Source: Hymenopellis radicata
Lineage: Eukaryota; Basidiomycota; Agaricomycetes; Agaricales; Physalacriaceae
Direction of reading: 5' to 3'
DNA length: 64,000 bases
Assembly: GCA_015501595.1 (NCBI GenBank)
Contig: JADNRX010000057.1
Span: forward strand, 1 to 64,000
Shown: in pieces, positions 54,328 through 64,000 of the stretch
Numbering within the stretch: the stretch's first letter is position 1
How the letters are laid out: every line of letters starts with the position of its first letter
Translations under genes and position numbers: made by a program
The notes under the pieces: generated by a model
Seen by the model: the letters and a program-made list of their open reading frames with translations, nothing else
What the model was told of the DNA's origin: nothing
Databases searched by the model: none

Positions 54328-57300
54328 GGCCTAAAACGCGTCGGTATAGAGAAAACAGGTACAGGGCGCTGGCGAAACAGACCTTGTCATCGTCATGACT
54401 GTCCATATCACCGACCAAGAAACTGGGGGGTAATTAGGAAGAAATGCTGGAAAAAAGAGCCTTTACTGACGTGAAATGGCGAGAGGCTGAAGGGGTCGTG
54501 CTACAACATCCCAACAACCGACTGATGATGGGTTTAATAAAGAGATGTTACCAAGCATTGAAGCAATAACAATTTAAAATGTCACAGATGTGACAGTTCG
54601 CGTTTTGTGAAGCTTTGACTCTTGCCACCTGCCATCTCACTGAACAATCTGGCGTTCATCTCCTCGACATTCTCTCGGAAGGCCGCGTTATGAACTCTTC
54701 TTCTCTTCAGATAAAAGCAAGTAGGCATGCACCCCTATCTACGTAGTAACCGACACGCCGTTGACAGACAAATCCCCTAGAATCTAGTAATCGAAGGGTT
54801 GACGCGACCTACCAAGAAGTCAATACCTGGGGTCGATATGCATTTCGGCCCACAGGCCTATCGAAATACACGAAGGTACACTTCATGACACCCTTCAGGT
54901 CGGCGGGCAGGTCTAGGGATACTTCCGCGCGTCAGTCTGCTTTCTCGTACCTTCTATATAGTCAAGATCTCACTGGCTTCTGCCTAGTTGCGACCAATCC
55001 ATAGAATATCCTCAACCGCCTTCGTTACGGGGGTCTATCAAACCGGTGTCCTTACTTTGGCGAAATTATCCCAGAGTTTTTCAAAACTCGGATGGCAAAG
55101 GCCGGGACGCGTGTGATGTGGGCATGCGCACGCAGCCCGAAGGCTCTTCGTTTTAGTAACAAGACGAGGTTTACCCACTACCACCACCGCTGCCCGTCGA
55201 ATAATGACCTTCTCGTGGACGACTTTCTTCAGAATTTACGGTCGTTCTACTCGTGTAGGGCTTCCGAATCACGGGGTAGAAGTTTCTCGTTACTTTAAAT
55301 TGGCGCCACACATCGGAAACACATTGATTATTGTGTTGGAGCTTCGTTTCGACCACCCGTGGACGCGGGCTTCTTCCCCTCCAAGCTTCTTCGGCCGTTA
55401 ACGAAAGCTTTAGACCGCGGATCCATCCCGTCGTACTTGGTCGAGACCTCACTGCCCACCCGTAAAACACCATCGTGTGCCTCTTATCATGTTAAATCCG
55501 AATGAAGGGCGTGGGCGTATGTCCTCGTGTGTTCCAAGTTGAACGGTGTCTTTACCTGTGACGTAGTCTTCATTTACATTTGCAAGTCAGAAAGCTAATC
55601 ATCCTAGTAGCACTAGACCTTCCTGGCGAGTATATCGCGGCTTCGCCGGTCTTCTTCAGAAGCCGTCACCGTAGCATCGCCCTAAGGTCAAAGAATGGAC
55701 ATGGTCCTGACCCGACTAGCATTCGATTCTAGCACTGGAAACGGAATCAGCTGATGTCTCAGTGGATATGAAGTGTCCTGAATAGTAAGTTGAACGCCCG
55801 CTACAAGTTGAAAGCGAATGCCGTCCTCATTCCAGATTAGCGGGTGATATATCGGCGATATGATATAGATGTGATAGAGACATGTTACCCGCGACGAACT
55901 GCCGAGCTTGTCTTAACTCTTTATCTTGTGCGGGCCAGGCCATTGTACGGAGGTCACGCATCGCCTCGCCTCTCACTTGCGGTTCCGCAACTTCTTACCC
56001 GCAGCCTCGACTGTCCCTCTTCTGGCCGCCCAAGCTTCGCCGTCGACGATCCGCCAATACGATGCTCGAGTTGCGGTTCTCGATAGTCATACGACTGCAA
56101 CCTGTCAGTCAAGGTAAGGTCTTCCAAATTACACGTTGGTGTTGCTAAAAATAGCGAAGACTATAAGTAACAAGGTCAATGCTGCACTTGAGATCGTTAC
56201 TGCACTGAGACCTCGCCCCAATCATCATGCGACGAAACTCGGCTCCATCACCTCGTCCTCCTCAAGGACTCTTCTCCCTGGGCACTACATTCAAAAGGGC
56301 CATCAGTGCCAAAGCTGTCGAAAGTAGGCCATCTTTGTCTCGGTTCCGCTGACTGCGACGCTGACCATGTATAGGTGGACAGCAACCTGCGGCGCCTGTC
56401 ATCCCTTCTACTCCTACCATGGCTCGCCCTAGCCCGACTCCCGTACAACTTGGGGGACAATCGAACAGTGTAACCGGTTTCGCTCCCTTCATTTGTCGTC
56501 AAGCTAGACTAACGCGCTTCCGTTTGCTATCTAGTACCATTCAATGTCGTCTCAGTGTGGAGCCCGTAGTAGCAGCCATGTCCCCGTCTATCAAGGTGGT
56601 GCCTCTATTACACGCGTTCCGGTGCGAGACGAGCGCGAACGCAGGGTGCGGCGCTCGATGACTTCATCTTCGCTTCTCCGAGTGACTAATATTCATCTGC
56701 AGCGCTCCGTGGATCTGCTGAGAGGCCTAATATAGCGCGAGATCCCCCTCCCCTTCTCAAGACGACCGTTTACGATTCAGACATATGACCTTTCGGTACG
56801 TACTACACTCGTTCTCTTATGAGTGATACCCCGTCTGAGGCTTGGAATAGCGCACCTGTACCTCTTTGTAGCAATCATCTCAATGTACCATTATACATCC
56901 ACCCACCAGAACCAGAATCGTGTACGCTTAACACAGGCTGTGCGTCAGTGCGAATTCGCGATTTGGAGAACAGACGAATTGTTGATAACCCTTGAAGATG
57001 ACCGGATCGTCGAGCACATCTTTGTGAACGTTTTATCGATATCATCCACCATCGCGTTCAAACACCTGGTTAAAGACTGATTTCTCCGAGGTTGAATTGG
57101 AGGATTTGTTGACACATTTGTTGAGATTGGCCAGGTGATCATGCAAGGTATGGCCCGAACAACGATGCAGCCATAGCATGTCAATTATCAGTTGGAGAAG
57201 GATGGAGTCGAGGAGGATTCAGAGCTCAACTTGGCAGTACTTGATTTATCCATCTTGCTGCTAGTACATACACCAAATGGGCTAGACTATCTTACACTTG

Positions 57301-57330
57301 TAAAGTGGAGGCATTAAGACTACTGTATGT
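54328..57330. other. 3 kb without a supportable gene
   Basis: Scattered short frames (for example 56540-56700 reading HVPVYQGGASITRVPVRDER) could be gene relics. No motif, no repeat ends and no splice chain that I can defend. Confidence 0.3.
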
Positions 57331-59315
57331 CTATAATGCATGTGAACACCTTGAGTATCCTATCCTCATCCCGTCCACTCTCTCCGTATCATGCACAACC
57401 CGGCGACCACCAACCAGAAGCATGACAGAACGATATCCCGACCGCGTCTCGTTCCCAGGAAGTTTACGCCACTGCACCCGTGTATCTGCCACGTAAACAG
57501 AATCTCTTCCCGGGGTTCTGCCCACACCAATGACCTTCCAGTAGTCCGCATTCTGCTCATGCGCCTCATGCCAGAGGCTATCCAAAGTCAAATAGCTCTC
57601 CTTGCAATCGTGAACTGGAATACGCAGATCCTTCCACTTCAGCTGCCCGAATTGATCAGGCGTGAAGAACTTGTCCGGACAGGACTCGTCGTCTTTCCAC
57701 ACATGGGCCGCAGACCTCGACAGACTCGGCGTCAGGTCCATAGTCTGTAATACCGCATCCAGCTTATCGAATGCTGCCTGCTGAGAATAACCGTGTTTCT
57801 TCTCGCCGCACACACCCTTCAGGATAGCCTCCAGAGTGGCGATTTTCAGCTCGACGAGGAGGGCCTGCTCGGGCAGAAAGACGTCCGCGTACGCCTTGTC
57901 TGTCGCTTTGCGCGCCCTCCACTTTGACGTTGGGTCATGCAGCTCGAGCTCCTCGACAGCGAGAATTCTGCCGGTCTTCAACTCGCCAACGACCAGGTGC
58001 TGGAAAGTGTTCTCTGATGTTCGCTGGATCATCCGTGTACATAGACTTTCGAGGTGCAACTCGACGCGTTTCGAAATCCGCCGAGTGATAGTCTCAGGCT
58101 CTTTAAGGTTCAATGCGCAAGATTCCTGGATGTCGCATTTAGCAGTTGATTAACTCCTTGACTCTCAACGTCACTTACGGATACACGGGGAAATGCCGTT
58201 CTGCGTGCTTGCTCAAAGTCATGGTTAAAGTCAAGCGCTGATTGTCTAGTTTCGCGCGCCGGGCCTACTTCTGAGTCGACCAAAACCTGGGTACCAACTT
58301 CAACTCTGTGTTCAAGTCCAAAAATTCGCTATGCCTCACCGTGCATTGTTTCTCCGCCAACTCGTGAGTTTTGTCACCGTCGTCCTTGCTATGGGCCATG
58401 GATATCGCTAGGGTGTTCGACGTCGCGTCTTGTGGTGAAGTAATACTCCCCGCAAAGCCTGAATCAGGCAGCACTGTCGAACGTAATGCTACGGTCGGCA
58501 GTCCTGCCTGAAACAAGCTTTTATTGGGGAGAGTATTACTGAACACCCATACATAACAATATGGCCGTTCATCTAATGCAAGAGAGTGATACGGTTGGAG
58601 TATCGGTACGAAGATATCGGTCCTTTCGAGATCCGGGGTAGAGGTGCAATCTTCGGGCCTTTGCTGGGTAAAAAAGACTCGGGCATCATAAGTTCTTCGT
58701 GAATCAGAGTCGGGAAACTGTCGTGCAAATGTGATCGCAAAGAAGCGGCGGAGTTCAGAGACATCAATGGGGGTGGCTGTTGAGTGCCAGTCCACTTGGA
58801 AGATATGTGGTAGGCCGTGTAGATTAGTACCATCATCGTAGACGACGAATGGAATGGAAATGGGTTTGACTGTGAATGTCTATGTTATCTACTTTTCGCG
58901 ATTTATGAGATACGCACCTCTCCTGTTCTCACGACTGAGTTTCATCATTTTGCGTGGCGGCGCGCGTGCTGTTTCCGAGAAGTCCAGCTCTTTTCTCTTT
59001 CCAAGTCGCCGGGAGTATCCAATGTCATCGTTCTCCTTATCGGAGTCGTCAGCAGTACGAATAGATTGGACGTTACGTTTGCTTCGTCGTTTCTCCTGTA
59101 CGGGAAGACGGGATGTTGTGGGATGCATTGCGTTAAGGAGTGAAATGGAAAATGCAAAGGGAAGGATGATCGACGCGGTCAAAGGGCGCGAGTTGCCTTT
59201 TCTGGAATCGATTACTCCCTATATTTCTGGCTCCCATGTCTTCGCCAAAAGAAAGTCCGTCGCTCAGGCAGTACTCGCATTCAGAGATGATTAGGACACT
59301 CTTTTCAGGGAACAT
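57331..59315 (-). CDS. PD-(D/E)XK-like protein gene, block C (fullest copy)
   Basis: A multi-exon minus-strand gene; exact 5' exons are unsure. A basic, NLS-like part (RRLGKRKELDFSE, PPRKMMKLSRENRR) is spliced over 58871-58918 to a domain PISIPFVVYDDGTNLHG, RRFFAITFARQFPDSDSRR, TYDARVFFTQQRPEDC. After further introns (58443-58550 and about 58120-58340) comes a long exon, 58113-57331. It starts LKEPETITRRISKRVELHLE and carries YADVFLPEQALLVELKIATL, an Asp followed ten residues later by Glu-x-Lys on hydrophobic strands, the spacing of PD-(D/E)XK nucleases. Then LDSLWHEAHEQNADYWKV and SGYRSVMLLVGGRRVV. The gene is divergent from DUF6535 copy C. I know no named family; nuclease activity is inference. 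Confidence 0.55.
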
Positions 59316-60280
59316 GTTCTGTATATGTCGTCCCCGCCACCACGTCTTTAGGATTTAAACCGCGCTTCAGTGTTACAGCGCGTAAAATTCGAGGCATTCC
59401 GGTTTGTCTGCCTTTCCATGCTATGCACCTCCGGCAACTACTCGTACAGGGCATGAAATTCGCTCCTCCCAAAGGACAAACGCTGCATGCGAATATCCCT
59501 CACGTTCAAATAGAATGGTCAACGAGGGGCAAAGATACGGGGGTCGTTAGGTATTGCGCCCGCCAAAGCCAAAAACATAATATTAACGGTCGATTCATTT
59601 CTAGAATACATGGCTTATTGTCAGCCTCCAATTTGCTCGACCGGTCATGCGGCGCCTTCTTTATATTCAAACATTAAATGAAGCTCTCCAGTGGCACATC
59701 TGTTTTGTTCATACACCGCCACCCAACGTCTGTTTATTCTACGCAAAAAAGTCTGCATTCCTACTGCTGACTGTGCTTGTTTGTCATGATCTCCAACGTT
59801 GGAAAGACGGCTGAATTGAATGTGTCAATGAAGGTGAGCAAAGTTGTAACACCATACGGGGTTGCTGAAAACGGTGCATAAGAACACCGTGGCCGGCACA
59901 TATCCCACGCACGGTCGCCATTGTTATCGTTGGCGTCGAAAGGGCGCTCAGCCTCAAAAAAGCGGAGCATATTACATCGGTAGTATGTAAATGAAACATC
60001 ATAAGCCGGCGGACATTCGTATGTGCGTTTCAACAGCTCAGCTTCCTTTCTGCTATTCACAGAAACAATGTTCTACTAGACGCGCATCGCGTACTGGCTT
60101 ACTCATCACGTTGAGTACCCGAAGGATCAGTAGGGAAACCCAAGGGAAACCGCATATGCATTTACGGTCAGGTCATCTGCTCCTCTTTCCAAGTCACCTG
60201 ATCCCGATGCAGATTACGGAATGACCGCAAGGCCGTGCCGCTGCTGTTAAACGCCTTGCTTTCACACTACCAGCGCGCTC
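59316..60280. other. Divergent spacer of block C
   Basis: 59316-59480 matches the upstream flank of the block A copy (19660-19850); 60190-60280 matches the DUF6535 upstream flank of copies A and B. The middle ~700 nt has no gene and probably holds both promoters. Confidence 0.4.
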
Positions 60281-63200
60281 ATGTCAATCCGCGAGGTATC
60301 CAACGACGGGCAAGAAATGCCGGCGAGTAGGTCTGCTCCCGGCCCCGCGGCTACGGAGGACGCGCCAATGCAGCCCGAAAACATCCAGCCGAGTCCTGCA
60401 CCTGTACCTCACCCCTCACACTCCACAAAAACGTTCTTTGGGCTCGCGCAGGATGCCGGCCCAAGGCAGAACTTTTCGCGGCCTGCTGTCAATGATGACT
60501 ACCTGACGCGATTCCCAGAGGATCCTTACGGCCGGGAAACAGCGCCCGATGCGAGAGCATGGCGGGTCTATGTTGAAGAAGCCGCCGCCTTCGACGAAAA
60601 CATGGTTGGCCAATCCCGCGATGGTCTAGATGTGATGCTCGTATTCGTATGTGTTGCCCTCACGTTCGTGTGCGAGATAGTCTCCTTAAACGAACTTGAT
60701 AGGCTGGTCTCTTCTCTGCCGTGGTCACATCGTTCCTCGTTCAGGTTTCCCAGAACCTTCAGGCAGATTTCTCACAGATGTCCGCTCTCCTCCTCCACGA
60801 TCTTCTCCTCGTTCAACTCGCCATGGCTGATGGCGGGACAGTGAATGTTACGACTCCCTCCATAAACCCCGCCGAGAAATTCGAGCCTGATGCTATTGAC
60901 GTCTGGATTAACGGATTGTGGGTCATTAGTCTTACTACGAGTCTCGTCGTTGCTCTCGCCGTCGTTCTGGTGAAGCAATGGTTGCACCGGTACATGACAT
61001 TCCCCTCCGGTACACCCGGACTTCGCAGTCACGTCCGCCAATTTCGCTTCATGGGCCTTGAGAAATGGCGTGTCCTTATCATCATTGGAATGCTCCCCAT
61101 CATTATGCACATCTCCCTCATGCTCTTCTTTGCCGGCCTCGCCCTTTTCTTCATCCCATTATGTGTCTCACTCGCATGGACTGTCGGCACACTCACAGTG
61201 CTTGTCTGTGTGCTGTACCTCATTAGCAATACAATCCCGATTATCTTTCCACAATGTCCGTACCAGACCCCGCTGACCGACTTCATTCATCATGTTTGTC
61301 AAGTTGTCCAATTCGGTACTCAGTCTATTAGACAACTCTGGTGCAAAACTGTTCATCATTGTTTCGTGGTGTATCGTCGTGTCCGCAAGCTGGATATTCC
61401 ATCAGAACACCAGTCTTTCGCAGCTTCGGAGGTGTTGCGGTACAAGTCCAAGTCGTTGGCTCAACTAGAGTCTGACACAGTCAAAGCCGCGCATGATACT
61501 CTCTGTGTCGATGCTCTCGACTGGTTGTATCATATGTCGTCAAACCCGAATGTACATTTTCTTGTCCTACAGAGCATCAGTGGGCTTCCTCGCGGGTCGC
61601 GCTCTTATGCTGTGATGAAATGGAGTGGTGCCACGCAGATGCGGGGACAACGCCATCTGCTGCTCTGCAATGCACTATTTGGGGATTACGGTGACCATCC
61701 TGGCAAAGCGTGGTTAGTGGAGCGCCTCTGCCGTTCTGGTTTGTTCCTTCCAGGCGGCAGTGAAGCGCTTACATGCGACGTTATATTGAGCGCCAAAATA
61801 GCTCATTCCTTGTCGGAAGGCCATTCCGATGCACATGTCTATTGGCACGAGTGGTACCGGTTCAATTACACTCAGTTCTTTGCAGAATGCTCCGATTTGC
61901 CCCTGCATCCTCTGATATGGGAAGAAATATGCCGTCGTGTGGTTAAGGGTCACCATATTCCCACTGACGAATGTTCACTCGCTCAATTCCTATATGCGGT
62001 CATCCGTCCACCACCGGATACTAGTCCCAATGCCCGGCAGTGGAAAATGACGGGTAGGCAAGTGGTATGGCGTCGTTTTCAATCGGAAATTTGGGACATA
62101 ATACTCAAATGGCCCCTCTTGGCGCTCTATGATAGCATCCCAGCTGGGTCTATCTCTTCGTACCACAGAACATTGATATCCAGCGGGAATCTGGCCCTTT
62201 CTCATGTTCTCCATTACCGGGATGACATAGACCACCTCACAATAGAACACTACCAACACCTTAAGCTCCTTGCCGGTGTTGTGAGGTTCATTGCCACAGC
62301 TCCCCAGGATGCGACACCGTACATGAATGCGCATTGGACAGTGAATTGGGACTTCTTGTGCCATGTTCTAAAAAAACTCCATGATGTCCGCTCCTGCATT
62401 GTGCCCCTTTCCTCATGTCGAAATGACATTCGCGTATCTTACAATCAGTGGTCCTTTGACTCCAGATTTCATTTTCCGGAGCTTGACTTCCTTCTTCAAA
62501 CCTGGGCGGGTTTCTATGACAGTCTTCAATATGAATCTGATTTTAAAGATGTCCAATTGGCAGGCCTCGAAGAGCCTATACACATATTGGGTGAAGCATT
62601 GGGTCGTGGTCATGAGGAAGCATACAGAATCTTCAGGGATGAAGGGTGGATGGGGATCATCTTCACGGAATGGGTGATATGTGGCAGCTGGATGACAAGG
62701 GCTGGTCACCCCAATCTGAATTGGGCTATCCTGAGCTGTATTGCGGGTCTTTATACTCTGACACCGGACTCGAACCGTCGTGAATTCTGCAAATATCTTC
62801 ACCAACCACAACAACTTGTGCTTGGTTCCATGCAAATCATTGCATCAAGCGCCGAGCCAGACTCAGTGGCTCTAGACTACTTCGAACACCTGGTTAAAAT
62901 ATGCCCAACTCATACATCGTGGAGAGACTGTGATACGGCACTGAAAGCCATCCTTGTATGGGCCCAAACACCAAACCCAGAAATATCTCTATTTCCCTGG
63001 CCATCCTCTCTAGAGTACCTCTCTACCACAGCGGCCTTCCGCAAATATCCCTTGGTAGATTGGACAGCACGCCGGTTTTCTTCTCCACAGATACGAAGAT
63101 GTCTGGAAATAGGCTTGGAAACACTGCACAGAGTCTTGGAAAACGCTGAACATGTCAGTCCATGACTCCTAGACATGAAAGATACAGCTCACTGACAAAT

Positions 63201-63448
63201 CCCTCACGTAGGTCGAAGGAGTCTTGATACCCGACCTTGAGACTCAGATTAGCATTGACACATCATCGGACAGGACAATACCCAGTTTTGAGAATCAGAC
63301 GAGCAGTGACGCATCGTCATCGGCGGAATCCCAGATATCAGCATCAGCCAGGACAATACCCATTCTTGAAAATCAGACAAGCAGTGACGCATCGTCATCG
63401 GCGGAATCCCAGATATCAGCATCGGACAGGACACATCTTGATGCTTAG
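60281..63448 (+). CDS. DUF6535 transmembrane protein, copy C (intact)
   Basis: Exons 60281-60646, 60703-63153 and 63212-63448 give about 1017 aa. If the last intron (GTCAGT to CGTAG) is not spliced, the frame ends at 63165. Residues 1-75 are Pro/Ser-rich; helices lie at about 123-137, 191-213, 247-270 and 275-300. The conserved loop YMTFPSGTPGLRSHVRQFRF lies between helices 2 and 3. The ~650-residue soluble part is Trp/His/Leu-rich and predicted helical (SFDSRFHFPELDFLLQTWAG; LGRGHEEAYRIFRDEGWMGI). The last exon carries two tandem 26-residue repeats (NQTSSDASSSAESQISAS). The function of the family is unknown. The opposite orientation to copy A shows block C is inverted. Confidence 0.85.
63271..63426. 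repeat. 78-bp tandem repeat, two units, within DUF6535 exon 3
   Basis: Units 63271-63348 and 63349-63426 differ at only a few bases; the period of 78 bp is 26 codons and keeps the frame. Copies A and B have at most one related unit (GCGGAATCCCAGATATCAGC occurs once in copy B). Confidence 0.75.
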
Positions 63449-63689
63449 AACGCGTCCTGGGGGCCTTCATTTCCGAGATCACTCGTGGTACCTACATCCA
63501 ATAGTACCGCCTGCGAGTGAAACATGCGCAAGCGTCGAGATGTAAACATTAGATAGAAATCGTAACATGACTTTCTAATCGTGTCATTCCTACGACACTG
63601 GGCATTCACTCTAAGCTCTCGCCTTGAGCAAGATCGTGCATCTTTCGTCCAGTCACAAGTCAGTCCTGAGTCCTTCCATAAGCTTCTTC

Positions 63690-64000
63690 AAGTTTGCTTT
63701 CTCAGCTTTTCTTTGTGAAACGAAGCGGTTCGCTACAGGAACGGATCAACGCCAGCACGAAACGATTGGACGGGAGTAACACTTACCAGTCTCGGTGTAG
63801 AAGGTCATACATGAAACGTTCATCGCACCGAAGAAAGGATATTTCGCACCAGGACAGTCATTCACGCCAGACCAAAGAACATACTTTTCGCCGATCACAT
63901 CGAACATGACAGAGCATCAGCCAGCGTTACCGATACTCCAGGCGGTGACTTCAAGCTTAGGAAGACCCATGATATTGTAAGCCTCGTCGAGAGGTTCTAC
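63690..64000 (-). pseudogene. Relic of an MFS sugar transporter (block C), cut by the window end
   Basis: On minus it reads IMGLPKLEVTAWSIGNAG, then MFDVIGEKYVLWSGV and FFGAMNVSCMTFYTET. An intron-like gap with GTAAGTGTTA to CCTGTAG is followed by NRFVSQRKAE. The splice region and CTACACCGAGA...GGTAAGTGTT match the block A relic (about 15140-15210). It is frame-shifted and therefore probably inactive, but the rest lies beyond the window. Confidence 0.5.

Noticed and set aside
54400..57300. LTR retrotransposon or other large repeat in the 3-kb gap
   Set aside because: No paired long direct repeats, primer-binding site, gag/pol motifs or terminal inverted repeats were seen.

Overview
This window is nuclear DNA of a filamentous basidiomycete, most likely a mushroom-forming Agaricomycete. 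The genes are split by many 45-65 nt GT-AG introns. The families seen (F-box/LRR, DUF6535, DUF6534-like, secreted intradiol dioxygenase, HpcH/HpaI aldolase clusters, expanded G-alpha, FtsJ-like methyltransferase) are typical of that group. No rRNA, functional tRNA or CRISPR was seen.

Layout. 1-14 kb: a DUF6534-like membrane protein gene running off the left edge, an FtsJ-like methyltransferase, an F-box protein, a Cdc20-like WD40 protein, aldolase copy 1, mitochondrial OXA1 and a CBF1-type bHLH-zip factor. 14.9-33.4 kb: repeated DNA. Block A holds an MFS sugar-transporter relic, an intact DUF6535 gene, the 5' half of a PD-(D/E)XK-like gene and aldolase copy 2. A separate two-exon gene with a Cys-rich motif follows. 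Block B is a decayed version: a DUF6535 gene broken by three transposons, scrambled PD-(D/E)XK pieces, an aldolase relic and intact aldolase copy 3. 33.8-36.3 kb: a secreted GPI-type protein and an intradiol dioxygenase, convergent. 36.9-42.1 kb: a putative 5.2 kb element with 15-bp terminal inverted repeats, subterminal CTAGCTAGG repeats, a nested MITE and unrecognised spliced genes. 42.4-54.4 kb: a second Cdc20-like gene, a 15-exon G-alpha with an altered switch II, an NHX1-type Na+/H+ exchanger with two apparent frameshifts, an unrecognised gene and an APH-fold kinase. 57.3-64 kb: block C, the inverted and best preserved copy of the repeated block, with the only full PD-(D/E)XK-like gene, an intact DUF6535 gene and another MFS relic.

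The housekeeping genes (OXA1, CBF1, FtsJ-like, NHX1) sit as islands between accessory DNA. The most unusual signal is the three-fold repeated module in which a four-helix membrane protein (DUF6535) is transcribed divergently from a gene with a nuclease-like D...ExK motif. Exon limits were derived by hand from frame continuity and splice signals; function calls rest on recognised family motifs and no database search was run.
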